A DNA stretch of 64,000 bases. Origin: Sepiola atlantica. Lineage: Eukaryota; Mollusca; Cephalopoda; Sepiida; Sepiolidae. The stretch is from positions 6,462,104 to 6,526,103 of the forward strand of contig OY744553.1 in NCBI GenBank assembly GCA_963556195.1, written 5' to 3'. The notes beneath the pieces were generated by a model, which was not told the DNA's origin, made no database searches, and saw nothing but the letters and a program-made list of their open reading frames with translations. The translations under genes and the position numbers were made by a program. The first letter of the stretch is position 1; every line of letters begins with the position of its first letter. This document shows, one piece after another, positions 44,208 to 54,785 of this stretch.

Positions 44208-44814
44208 AAACCTAGTTTACAATACCAGTTAAAACATGTACACGGCTGCATGTTTGATGGCGTGTATAGTTGCAATTTATGCAAAACGACAGACCTGCAA
44301 TGGGTGAAATATTGATCTGAGAGAGACCATCCAAGAAATTATTATTTGGGGTTTAAAATGGTTTCATATGATGATCACTAAAATCGCACGAAAAGAATAG
44401 CAGTGCTGCCCAGTTGCGGTACTGAATTAAAACGTAACCTCTTTTTATAATTTTCCTTCTCTCACAATACAATTTAGAACGTTTGCAGACATCTGAAAAC
44501 TTCCGACTAAAAATTGCCGACAATCTGTGCAAAATTATAATCCTAATGTTAATATTGGTGAGTATGTTTGCTAGTATAAATATTTGTTAAAATATATTTG
44601 CTCAGATGGATCTGATGTTATATTGTAAACAGGAAACATTCTCGACAAAGGATCACGAACAGTTCAAATGTTTGATCTATCTTTTATAAGCTAAAATTCG
44701 TGAGAAAGGAAGTCCATAATATCTGGTCGGATGTGACGTCAGACATATGACTGAGACAGTGGCAGGCGCCATTTTCTCGAAAGTCTTGGTAGAGGCTTGA
44801 ATGAAACGAGACAT
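44208..44814. other. No feature recognised
   Basis: Mixed DNA after the satellite. No motif assigned. Confidence 0.35.
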
Positions 44815-45000
44815 ATTTTTAAGATAGCTTACTGGCAACATCGTGGGATTCCCATACATCTGGCACACTTGTGCCACAAACCAGACGAAGCGTAATGACA
44901 TTGCTCAGGCACCTAACATCGCCCAGCACCGTTAAACCAATGCTAGCAAAATCCAGGTTACCTCCTCACAATTAACAAGGCCAGAAGGAACCCATTCTTC
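44815..45000 (-). repeat. Dispersed repeat S, copy 2
   Basis: Reverse-complement homologue of 39095-39275. It lacks the hAT insertion and the TTAGGG array, so it shows the state before both. Confidence 0.65.
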
Positions 45001-45054
45001 CCCAAAGACCATTACGCTCGCGTACCCACAGTGGGGGTTGGGGGAAGGTAAGAT

Positions 45055-45730
45055 ATGGAATCAAATTGCAGACCTCTAGAAAAATGGTTGGATTATTCTA
45101 CCGCTCCAGAAGGTATCTCACGTCCGACGTCATCCTCTACATGTACAAGAATCAAATTCATCCTAAGATGGAATACTGCCTGCCACATCTGGGGAAGTGC
45201 CGCTCAGAGAACCCTTTCCTGCCTTGACAGAGTACAAAACCGACTTTGAAATCTAGTGGGCGAATGTCCTCTTCTCTTCCCTACAGTCACTCTCTCACAG
45301 AAGAGATGTTGCTAGTCTTTCTCTGCTCTACCGTTATTTTCATGATAGGTGCTCGACTGAGCTCAAATCTATTCACAACAAGAACCCGCCTAGCTACTAC
45401 CACTGTCAATGATTTCCCTTTCTCCCTCTGCGTGCCCGAGATGAAGCGAAACTTCCATGAGCAGAGTTTCTTTCCTAGAACTGCCCGTCTGTGGAACACA
45501 GTGCAGTGAGCCTGCTTCCCTGCCAACTACAATATGGTCGTCTTCAAGTCCAATGTAAACAAGTTCTTGTTGAACCGTCCCCATAAATAATCAATTTCTA
45601 CCCTGCTACAACCATTGTGCCAGTTAACACGATGTTGTCTCACCGTCCACCAATCAAACTCTTTAACCCTTATCCTCGAGTGGCCTTTGGGCCTTGATAA
45701 GCGGTGACTTTTGATGTAAAAATAAAAATT
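45055..45730 (+). pseudogene. LINE reverse-transcriptase C-terminus and 3' UTR, frameshifted
   Basis: Frames include ILRWNTACHIWGSAAQRTL, SCLDRVQNRL, then ARLSSNLFTTRTRLATTTVN, PEMKRNFHEQSFFPRTARLW, NTVQ and, in another frame, MVVFKSNVNKFLLNRP. This is the classic jockey/CR1-type C-terminal block (MEYC-HIW...LDRVQ-R...FHE-SFFPRTA-LWN). Several frameshifts and stops. The 3' UTR at 45660-45715 matches 37316-37372. Confidence 0.8.
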
Positions 45731-45734
45731 TTAC

Positions 45735-45970
45735 AAGCATAAAGTGCTCCAATAGTTGATATGTAAATATTGCTTAATTCAAGCAAGAATTTTCATATTA
45801 GATTATCCATTCATGGACTAGCAGCCAATCAGTACTCAGAGAATGGACTTTCCCATCTGAGCATAATAGAACATTACAGTTTTTTTATAAAGTGGCTTTC
45901 TAGTGTTCTTTTCAGTTTATTTGTTTGTAGCTCAACTGTATGACCAGTTGAGCACTGAATACTAAATTCA
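45735..45970 (+). repeat. Dispersed repeat R, copy 3
   Basis: TTAATTCAAGCAAGAATTTT, ACTAGCAGCCAATCAGTACT, GACTTTCCCATCTGAGCATA, CTCAACTGTATGACCAGTTG. It follows the LINE 3' end directly. Confidence 0.7.
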
Positions 45971-46740
45971 ATAAAAACAACAAAATAATTAAGCAATAAG
46001 CTTAAAATAAGTCTCTCTCCTTTACTTTTGATCTTACAGCTTACTGGACGATCATGGTGAATAAATCATTCATCTTGTGCAAAGATCCTATTGTCTAATT
46101 AATTAATTGAATGAAATAATTAATCAGAGAAGCATGTCAGATGGCTTTTGATTACATAGTGTCGATTTGCTGAAAACATTGAACAGTTCTGGGAAATTTT
46201 CTTAAAATATATATACACAAATATATATTTCCAGGAGAGTTTGAATTACTTACTAAACACCATCCTCCAGTGTCTTCGGTCTCTCTGTACAAGGGTTTGT
46301 CAGGATAACCTGACATGAGGATTATATCCTGACCCTGACCAAATATTCAAAATGACATAATATTCGAAGCTCAAATAAGATCCCCTCGACACGGCTATAC
46401 ACTGGCTCATATGAGGAATGGTGCACTTACTTCAAGTAATGTTACGTCTAGTAACAGCACTTAGCTGGATACTCTACCAGACTAGATGAATTCTTGTCCT
46501 GGAATCCGGTAGGACCAAACGACAATAAGAAAGATATACTATAACATAGTTAACTGGTCAATTGGGGAGATGAAAATTAATGATCTTAACTTCTTTACTA
46601 ACTCAACGTTTGACAGTTAAAGGAGAAATTTAATTGAATATGCGAATATATACGTATCTCATTTCGACATCAAGTGTTAGCCCCAGGAAAGGGCACCTTG
46701 ATTACTGAGAACTTCGACTGAAGTAAAATGAAACAAAAAA

Positions 46741-46778
<38 letters not shown>
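45971..46778. repeat. Spacer with dispersed repeat at 46247-46357
   Basis: 46247-46357 is the inverted copy of 10768-10900. (AT)n spans 46746-46784. The rest is unassigned. Confidence 0.6.
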
Positions 46779-46788
<10 letters not shown>

Positions 46789-46940
46789 TTTCCACAATCA
46801 GACAACGCCGCAGCCCACAACCTATGAAAAGAAACAAACCGGAAGTCCTAGACTCGAGTTTCGCCCTCCTTTGGGCTCATCAGTAGAACACATCCGAACT
46901 CAGGGCTGCGGCGTTGTCTGATTGTGGAAATAATTATATA
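46779..46940. repeat. Hairpin with perfect 38-bp arms enclosing a hammerhead
   Basis: 46779-46816 and 46903-46940 are perfect reverse complements (ATTTCCACAATCAGACAACG, CCGCAGCCC), the outer few bases being AT repeat. The 86-nt loop contains the hammerhead at 46838-46892. Confidence 0.9.
46838..46892 (-). ncRNA. Type I hammerhead ribozyme candidate F, full consensus core
   Basis: Minus strand: stem I GUUCUA/UAGGAC (6 bp, one G-U), CTGATGA (46883-46877), stem II GCCC/GGGC with canonical G-C closing pair and AAAGGA loop, GAAA (46862-46859), self-complementary stem III ACUCGAGU, triplet GUC with cleavage after 46851. Every conserved hammerhead position is matched. Stem III is tiny, so activity as a dimer, or in the context of the long hairpin, is the likeliest mode. 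Confidence 0.75.
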
Positions 46941-46961
46941 TATCATCTCACATTCAAGAAA

Positions 46962-47003
<42 letters not shown>

Positions 47004-47026
47004 GGAAGTTTCTCAACCATTAAAAC

Positions 47027-47063
<37 letters not shown>

Positions 47064-47205
47064 TATAGTCCCAAGTCTTCCAGTGGAAAATCACTCATGT
47101 AAGTCAATTTATTTTTTACAGTTATTATATTAGTTTATTTCTAACACTATTTTAAGGGATCATCAGTTGTTTACCATGAAAAACTGTTTCGGGAATTTAA
47201 AAACA
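46941..47205 (-). repeat. (AT)n and inverted copy of the 3.3-kb repeat
   Basis: (AT)n at 46965-46997, then 46998-47205 matching 3293-3502 in reverse, differing mainly in the A-run length. Confidence 0.85.
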
Positions 47206-47689
47206 CACACACACACAAGAAAACACGTCCCAAGATGGGTAAAATGAATTCCCCGAACAGAACAATTTCACACAATTTTTTATGTTCTCTTATGAAAATG
47301 AAAATGTTACTTAACCTTGTATCTAGATTCCTTATTCTAATTTTGATCAAAATCCATTACATGATTTTAATTCTAGAAAATGTCTCTAATTTAAGGCTTA
47401 AACTAAAGGGTTCTTAAGAAAAAATTGAAATTCAGGGAATCTTGCTTAAAGCAGATGGCATATATCGTCCACTCTATAATAAAGACCAATGTGTATTTAT
47501 TTGTAGATATATAAATATATATCCGTGCTGGGCGAAACCATTCAAATGTTTAGGGGAAGAAAGAAAGCAAATAGCAAGTCAGACAACTTTCACTCGGCCG
47601 TCTAAAATAAATTCGGAAAGAAATCCTTCACTCTATTTCCATAATGAGACGTTTTCTTTTTTTCTCTATACCGATTATTTACCTAGTGG
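47206..47689. other. Intergenic with a short segment shared with 63.4 kb
   Basis: 47468-47525 (ACTCTATAATAAAGACCAAT, GTGTATTTATTTGTAGATAT) is inverted at 63435-63490. The rest is unassigned. Confidence 0.5.
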
Positions 47690-47935
47690 CGCAGAGGTTA
47701 GACACAAGGTCAGGTGTGGTTTTAAAAAGCGAGCGCACCAGGATAAGCGCACATTGGCCTTCAAAGAATGCCTGAGCAGCCCTGTCGAAATTCCCCGGTA
47801 AGGCGCACCTCAGGTGATTAGCAATAAACTAATCCCTTTCTCAGAGAAGAGGGAAATGCCTGGGAGGGTAGACCACCTAGGATTCACCCGAACCATATCT
47901 CAGTCTGACAGCAATAAAGCCACACACTGTCGGAC
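47690..47935 (-). mobile_element. SINE sharing its body with the U2-headed SINE
   Basis: Minus strand: head GTGTGTGGCTTTATTGCTGT and ATGGTTCGGGTGAATCC (possible worn tRNA A/B boxes), then the shared body: CTACCCTCCCAGGC, GTTTATTGCTAATC, GGGGAATTTCGACAGGGCTG, and the 3' module GACCTTGTGTCTAACCTC. No U2 segment is present, so the same body carries different heads. Confidence 0.75.
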
Positions 47936-47989
47936 TAATTCATAAGTAGTTTCGTATCTTCCCATTCGCAAAACATCAAAAAAATAACC

Positions 47990-48164
47990 ATTTTGTCTTT
48001 TGTAAACGCGAGACATAAAACTCGACAGATAGACTCCTAGAAAATCATTGGAAGAAAAAAGAAAGAACAATTTTTTTGTTGTTGTTGTCTACAATTTATA
48101 AGCACTTGGTTCGTTTTTTCTAGATTTTATATTCTTGTCTTTTGATGCCTTTTTTTAACGATGG
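47990..48164 (+). repeat. Large unit, copy 1, left part
   Basis: AACTCGACAGATAGACTCC, GTTGTCTACAATTTATAAGC and TTTTCTAGATTTTATATTCT match 53245-53400 and 60115-60225. The unit is then interrupted by the 48.2-50.9-kb array and resumes at 50945. Confidence 0.75.
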
Positions 48165-50940
48165 AGTAGGGGGGAAAGAAGAAAGAATAAAGAAAACGTT
48201 GGAGTAGGAGGGAAAGAAGAAAGAAAGAAAAACGTTGGAGTAGGAGGGAAAGAAGAAAGAAAGAAAACGTGGGAGTAGGAGGGAAAGAAGAAAGAAAGAA
48301 AACGTTGGAGTAGGAGGGAAAGAAGAAAGAAAGAAAACGTGGGAGTAGGAGGGAAAGAAGAAAGAAAGAAAACGTGGGAGTAGGAGGGAAAGAAGAAAGA
48401 AAGAAAACGTGAGAGTAGGAGGGAAAGAAGAAAGAAAAACATGGGAGTAGGAGGGAAAGAAGAAAGAAAGAAAACGTGGGAGTAGAAGGGAAAGAAGAAA
48501 GAAAGAAAACGTTGGAGTAGGAGGGAAAGAAGAAAGAAAGAAAACGTGAGAGTAGGAGGGAAAGAAGAAAGAAAACGTGGGAGTAGGAGGGAAAGAAAGA
48601 AAACGTTGGAGTAGGAGGGAAAGAAAGAAAACGTTGGAGTAGGAGGAAAAGAAGAAAGAAAGAAAACGTTGGAGTAGGAGGGAAAGAAGAAAACGTTGGA
48701 GTAGGAGGGAAAGAAGAAAGAAAGAAAACGTGGGAGTAGGAGGGAAAGAAGAAAGAAAACGTTGGAGTAGGAGGGAAAGAAGAAAGAAAACGTGGGAGTA
48801 GGGGGGAAAGAAGAAAGAAAGAAAACGTTGGAGTAGGAGGGAAAGAAGAAAGAAAGAAAACGTTGGAGTAGGAGGGAAAGAAGAAAGAAAGAAAACGTGG
48901 GAGTAGGAGGGAAAGAAGAAAGAAAACGTGGGAGTAGGAGGGAAAGAAGAAAGAAAGAAAACGTGAGAGTAGGAGGGAAAGAAGAAAGAAAAACGTGGGA
49001 GTAGGAGGGAAAGAAGAAAGAAAACGTGAGAGTAGGAGGGAAAGAAGAAAGAAAAAAACGTTGGAGTAGGAGGGAAAGAAGAAAGAAAGAAAACGTGGGA
49101 GTAGGAGGGAAAGAAGAAAGAAAGAAAACGTGAGAGTAGGAGGGAAAGAAGAAAGAAAACGTGGGAGTAGGAGGGAAAGAAGAAAGAAAACGTTGAAGTA
49201 GGAGGGAAAGAAGAAAAAAAGAAAACGTGAGAGTAGGAGGGAAAGAAGAAAGAAAACGTGGGAGTAGGAGGGAAAGAAGAAAGAAAGAAAACGTGGGAGT
49301 AGGAGGGAAAGAAGAAAGAAAGAAAACGTTGGAGTAGGAGGGAAAGAAGAAAGAAAGAAAACGTGGGAGTAGGAGGGAAAGAAGAAAGAAAGAAAACGTG
49401 GGAGTAGGAGGGAAAGAAGAAAGAAAGAAAACGTGGGAGTAGGAGGGAAAGAAGAAAGAAAGAAAACGTGAGAGTAGGAGGGAAAGAAGAAATAAAACGT
49501 GGGAGTAGGAGGGAAAGAAGAAAGAAAAACGTGGGAGTAGGAGGGAAAGAAGAAAGAAAAACATGGGAGTAGGAGGGAAAGAAGAAAGAAAGACAACGTG
49601 GGAGTAGGAGGGAAAGAAGAAAGAAAGAAAAACGTGTGAGTAGGAGGGGAAAAAAAGAAAGAAAACGTTGGAGTAAGAGGGAAAGAAGAAAGAAAGAAAA
49701 ACGTTGGAGTAGGAGGGAAAGAAGAAATAAAGAAAACGTTGGAGTAGGAGGGAAAGAAGAAAGAAAGACAACGTTGGAGTAGGAGGGAAAGAAGAAAGAA
49801 AGAAAACGTGGGAGTAGGAGGGAAAGAAGAAAGAAAGAAAACGTGGGAGTAGGAGGGAAAGAAGAAAGAAAGAAAGAAAACATGGGAGTAGGAGGGGAAA
49901 AAAAGAAAGAAAGAAAGAAAACATGGGAGTAGGAGGGGAAAAAAGAAAGAAAACGTTGGAGTAGGAGGGAAAGAAGAAAGAAAGAAAAACGTTGGAGTAG
50001 GAGAGAAAGAAGAAAGAAAGAAAGAAAACGTGGGAGTAGGAGGGAAAGAAGAAAGAAAGAAAAACGTTGGAGTAGGAGGGAAAGAAGAAAGAAAGAAAAC
50101 GTTGGAGTAGGAGGGAAAGAAGAAAGAAAGAAAACGTGGGAGTAGGAGGGAAAGAAGAAAGAAAGAAAACGTGGGAGTAGGAGGGAAAGAAGAAAGAAAG
50201 AAAAACGTGGGAGTAGGAGGGAAAGAAGAAAGAAAGAAAAACGTGGGAGTAGGAGGGAAAGAAGAAAGAAAGAAAAACGTTGGAGTAGGAGGGAAAGAAG
50301 AAAGAAAGAAAAACGTTGGAGTAGGAGGGAAAGAAGAAAGAAAGAAAAACGTTGGAGTAGGAGGGAAAGAAGAAAGAAAGAAAAACGTTGGAGTAGGAGG
50401 GAAAGAAGAAAGAAAGAAAAACGTTGGAGTAGGAGGGAAAGAAGAAAGAAAGAAAACGTGGGAGTAGGAGGGAAAGAAGAAAGAAAAACGTTGGAGTAGG
50501 AGGGAAAGAAGAAAGAAAGAAAACGTGGGAGTAGGAGGGAAAGAAGAAAGAAAAACGTTGGAGTAGGAGGGAAAGAAGAAAGAAAGAAAACGTGGGAGTA
50601 GGAGGGAAAGAAGAAAGAAAGAAAACGTTGGAGTAGGAGGGAAAGAAGAAAGAAAGAAAACGTTGGAGTAGGAGGGAAAGAAGAAAGAAAGAAAACGTGG
50701 GAGTAGGAGGGAAAGAAGAAAGAAAGAAAACGTTGGAGTAGGAGGGAAAGAAGAAAGAAAGAAAACGTGGGAGTAGGAGGGAAAACAAAAGAAAGAAAAA
50801 CGTTGGAGTACGAGGGAAATAAGAAAGAAAGAAAACGTGGGAGTAGGAGGGAAAGAAGAAAGAAAGAAAAACGTTGGAGTAGGAGGGAAAGAAGAAAGAA
50901 AGAAAAACGTTGGAGTAGGAGGGAAAGAAGAAAGAAAGAA
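48165..50940 (+). repeat. Purine-only minisatellite, roughly 80 copies
   Basis: Unit AACGTTGGAGTAGGAGGG plus AAAGAAGAAAGAAAGA, 27-38 bp, varying in GAAA number and TTGG/TGGG. Almost pure purine for 2.8 kb, so all six frames include long open ones (up to 948 codons) with Phe/Leu/Ser/Pro periodicity. Not a gene. It could form triplex or foldback structures. Confidence 0.97.
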
Positions 50941-50944
50941 ATCA

Positions 50945-51238
50945 GTTTTTCCATATTCTACATTTTTTGCCATCTTTCTGAAGAAACCATTGAATGAAGA
51001 ACCCCTCGATTGTCACCAATTGTCGTCAATCTCGATAATATCAATTTTTTTTTTTTGTCGTTTCTCCTTACCAAACCATCTGCGGCACTTATTTTGTCCG
51101 AATGAAGAGATCGATGGGTGGCACATCCATCATCAAGATTATTGCCGACCGACCGTAGACAAATCGTTTAGCGCCCACCCACCAACCGATTTTTGCTCAC
51201 AGACAGTACCAATTCCACTACAAAGAAAAACGGTAAAA

Positions 51239-51271
<33 letters not shown>

Positions 51272-51485
51272 GTGTGTGTAGGAGGGATTATTACTAACTA
51301 GGATTTCTCACAGGAGTCATTAAGAGTGATTGCTAACTGGCTTTAAAAAGTGGTGTTCTCTGGAATCTGAGTGACAAGTCTCCCCAGATTTTTCAGTACT
51401 ATCTGCCTCTTTGACAGTCATTTTGCGTTATCGTAACAGCCGTTTACCATATATTTCTTGCTCGCAACGACCGTTGGCCTTCTGT
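50945..51485 (+). repeat. Large unit, copy 1, right part
   Basis: Matches 53440-53900 and 60240-60710: CAATCTCGATAATATCAATT, CCTTACCAAACCATCTGCGG, ACATCCATCATCAAGATTAT, TCTCCCCAGATTTTTCAGTA, CAACGACCGTTGGC. It includes (GT)n at 51240-51278. Interrupted on the right by the 42-bp array. Confidence 0.8.
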
Positions 51486-51507
51486 GGAACTGAGCGAAAT
51501 CATTAAA

Positions 51508-53104
51508 TACAGACGGTTATATGCAATGGTAAGGTGTTTTGAAATAGTGCACAGACGGTTATATGCAATGGTAAGGTGTTTTGAAATAGTGCACAGACGG
51601 TTATATGCAATGGTAAGGTGTTTTGAAATAGTGCACAGACGGTTATATGCAATGGTAAGGTGTTTTGAAATAGTGCACAGACGGTTATATGCAATGGTAA
51701 GGTGTTTTGAAATAGTGCACAGACGGTTATATGCAATGGTAAGGTATTTTGAAATAGTGCACAGACGGTTATATGCAATGGTAAGGTGTTTTGAAATAGT
51801 GCACAGACGGTTATATGCAATGGTAAGGTGTTTTGAAATAGTGCCCAGACGGTTATATGCAATGGTAAGGTGTTTTGAAATAGTGCACAGACGGTTATAT
51901 GCAATGGTAAGGTGTTTTGAAATAGTGCACAGACGGTTATATGCAATGGTAAGGTGTTTTGAAATAGTGCACAGACGGTTATATGCAATGGTAAGGTGTT
52001 TTGAAATAGTGCACAGACGGTTATATGCAATGGTAAGGTGTTTTGAAATAGTGCACAGACGGTTATATGCAATGGTAAGGTGTTTTGAAATAGTGCACAG
52101 ACGGTTATATGCAATGGTAAGGTGTTTTGAAATAGTGCACAGACGGTTATATGCAGTGGTAAGGTGTTTTGAAATAGTGCACAGACGGTTATATGCAATG
52201 GTAAGGTGTTTTGAAATAGTGCACAGACGGTTATATGCAATGGTAAGGTGTTTTGAAATAGTGCACAGACGGTTATATGCAATGGTAAGGTGTTTTGAAA
52301 TAGTGCACAGACGGTTATATGCAGTGGTAAGGTGTTTTGAAATAGTGCACAGACGGTTATATGCAATGGTAAGGTGTTTTGAAATAGTGCACAGACGGTT
52401 ATATGCAATGGTAAGGTGTTTTGAAATAGTGCACAGACGGTTATATGCAATGGTAAGGTGTTTTGAAATAGTGCACAGACGGTTATATGCAATGCTAAGG
52501 TGTTTTGAAATAGTGCACAGACGGTTATATGCAGTGGTAAGGTGTTTTGAAATAGTGCACAGACGGTTATATGCAATGGTAAGGTGTTTTGAAATAGTGC
52601 ACAGACGATTATATGCAATGGTAAGGTGTTTTGAAATAGTGCACAGACGGTTATATGCAATGGTAAGGTGTTTTGAAATAGTGCACAGACGGTTATATGC
52701 AATGGTAAGGTGTTTTGAAATAGTGCACAGACGGTTATATGCAATGGTAAGGTGTTTTGAAATAGTGCACAGACGGTTATATGCAATGGTAAGGTGTTTT
52801 GAAATAGTGCACAGACGGTTATATGCAATGGTAAGGTGTTTTGAAATAGTGCACAGACGGTTATATGCAGTGGTAAGGTGTTTTGAAATAGTGCACAGAC
52901 GGTTATATGCAATGGTAAGGTGTTTTGAAATAGTTCACAGACGGTTATATGCAATGGTAAGGTGTTTTGAAATAGTGCACAGACGGTTATATGCAATGGT
53001 AAGGTGTTTTGAAATAGTACACAGACGGTTATATGCAATGGTAAGGTGTTTTGAAATAGTGCACAGACGGTTATATGCAATGGTAAGGTGTTTTGAAATA
53101 GTGC
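51508..53104 (+). repeat. 42-bp minisatellite, 38 copies
   Basis: Unit CAGACGGTTATATGCAATGG plus TAAGGTGTTTTGAAATAGTGCA. Because 42 is a multiple of three and the unit has no stop in one frame on each strand, it makes a 597-codon plus-strand frame (RRLYAMVRCFEIVH repeats) and a 539-codon minus-strand frame (FQNTLPLHITVCAL repeats). Very homogeneous, with few substitutions. Not supported as a gene. Confidence 0.97.
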
Positions 53105-54104
53105 TTTCGTCGGGAAAGGCAAATAAACGGGGACACAAAACCTCTTTCTGTGCTTGCGTTTCGTTCTTTGCCCAACTCATTCCAAATCGTTCGTCTCACT
53201 TACGCAAAGCGAGAAACGATTTTGCCTTCCGCAAACAGGGGACACAAAAGCTGACAGATACTCCCGGAAAACTGTAAAATCTGGAAAAATCATCAGAAGA
53301 AATCGAGGAAGAACACGTTTTTGTTGTTGTCTACAATTTATAAGCACTGAGACCCCCCCCCCTCCTCCCCGCCACGGTTCATTTTTCCAGATTTTCCATT
53401 ATTTTATTTTGCCGTGTTTTTTTTTCGGATGAACCATTTAATTAAGAACTCTTCCATTGTCGCGAATCTCGATAATATCAATTTTTTTGTTTTTTTGTTT
53501 GTCGTCTCCTTACCGAACCATCTGCGACACTCATTTTATCCGAATGAAGAGGTCGATGGGTGCCACATCCATCATCACGATTATCGACTGAATGTAGACA
53601 AATTGCTTAGCGCTCCCTCACACCCGACCGACTTTTTGTTTGCAGATGGTACCGATTCCACTACAGAGAAAATGGCAAAACGTGGAGGGAGGGATTATCG
53701 GTTACTTACTAGTTCTCACATCAGTCATTAAAGAACGATTGCTCATTGGTGTTCCCTGCAGTCTGAGTGACAGCAAGTCTCCCCAGATTTTTCAGTACCC
53801 TCTGCCTCTTTCGATACCCGTTACAAGCAATTATGCATTATCACAACAACTGTTTACCGTTGATTTCTTGTTGCCAACGATCGTTGGCATTTCTCTGGAA
53901 TGGCAATAAGCGCCCCCCCCCCCCCCGATTCCAGTACTCTCTACAACCCTCCAATGGTTGGTCAGCTTCACCTGGGTGCCACATCTATCACCAACATTAT
54001 TGACGGACTGTAGACAAATCGTCTAGCGCTGATTCACATCCGACCTATTCTTGTCCGCAGACAATACCGGTTCCACTACAGAGAAAATGGTGAAATGCGT
54101 GTAT
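53105..54104 (+). repeat. Large unit, copy 2
   Basis: About 53225-54104 corresponds to 60085-60896. It contains two internal copies of a 120-bp block (53560-53680, 53968-54092) with ACATCCATCATCA, TAGACAAAT, GCAGATGGTACCGATTCCAC, ACAGAGAAAATGG. Small frames are shared between copies only because the DNA is. Interrupted on the right by the U2-headed SINE. Confidence 0.8.
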
Positions 54105-54112
54105 GAGGAGTA

Positions 54113-54489
54113 TTGATTTATTCCTCTCCAGGAGTTAGGCACAAGGCCAGTTTTATCTTACTCCCACAAGTAAGATGTGACCCAAGGTCGGGTCGGGAAA
54201 ATGGGGTTTGAAAAGCCAGCGCCCGAGAAGGTGAGCACTCAGGCCATTAAAAATTGCCTGGGCAGCCCCGTCGACATTCCCCAGTAGGAGCGCCTCAGAC
54301 AGTAAGCAATAAACTTACTCCTCCCCAAAGAGGGGAGGCGAAGCCTGGGAGGGTGGACCTCCTAGAACTGCACAGGACAGACCCATAGACCGGCGTAAAT
54401 CAAGCCCCGAAGGCCAAGACAATACCAGTCTATGGGGTGTAGTATCCATCGGAACAGATACTACACTTTGATCTTAGCCAAAAGGCCAA
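54113..54489 (-). mobile_element. U2 snRNA-headed SINE, complete copy with 8-bp TSD
   Basis: Minus strand begins TTGGCCTTTTGGCTAAGATC, AAAGTGTAGTATCTGTTC, matching about nt 9-46 of metazoan U2 snRNA including the branch-point recognition region GUAGUA. The body follows: CACCCTCCCAGGC, AAGTTTATTGCTTAC, GGGGAATGTCGACGGGGCTG, then CCTTGTGCCTAACTCCTGG, AGAGGAATAAATCAA. GAGGAGTA flanks both sides (54105-54112, 54490-54497). It lies inside the large unit. Not a U2 gene: only the 5' part is present. Confidence 0.85.
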
Positions 54490-54497
54490 GAGGAGTA

Positions 54498-54627
54498 GCA
54501 AATCATTATTATTTACTTGCTTAAGTCGTGTTTCCTGGAGTCTGAGTGACAATAAGTCTTTCCAGATTTTTTTTTTTTTTCATAAAACTTTATTTGCATA
54601 TTTGTCCTTTAAGTAAGATAATTTACT
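54498..54627 (+). repeat. Large unit resumes after the SINE
   Basis: TGGAGTCTGAGTGACAATAA, GTCTTTCCAGATTTTT corresponds to TGCAGTCTGAGTGACAGCAA in copies 2 and 3. It then diverges at a T-run (54568-54580). Confidence 0.65.
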
Positions 54628-54785
54628 TCCTCCGCAAGAGGCTAGACACAAGGTCAGGTGTGGAAAGCCAGTGCACTAGGATTAGCGCGCTCTGGCCTAC
54701 AAAAATGCCTGAGCAGCCCCGTCGGTATTCCTTGGTATTGTTACCTCAGGAGATTAGAAATAAACTAACCCCTTCTCTTTGAGAA
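54628..54785 (-). mobile_element. Truncated SINE body at the head of the 58-bp satellite
   Basis: Contains GAGGCTAGACACAAGGTCAG, CCTGAGCAGCCCCGTCGGTA, AGGAGATTAGAAATAAACTA, colinear with 47690-47935. The sequence runs without a break into the satellite at 54786. Confidence 0.8.

Noticed and set aside
48120..50973. Open frames of 877-948 codons on the minus strand
   Set aside because: They follow the 27-38-bp purine minisatellite; all are Phe/Leu/Ser/Pro periodic and overlap in three frames, so they are tandem-repeat artefacts.
51484..53277. 597-codon repetitive protein
   Set aside because: A 42-bp unit without stops makes both strands open; no start context, signal peptide, domain or splice evidence.
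53154..54003. Conserved small protein shared by 51, 53.5, 60.3 kb copies (LPNHLRH...HIHH)
   Set aside because: Similarity is explained by recent DNA duplication; frames shift between copies and end in simple repeats.
54451..54494. Functional U2 snRNA gene
   Set aside because: Only about 40 nt of the 5' region is present; Sm site and 3' stem-loops are missing and the sequence continues into a SINE body with TSDs.
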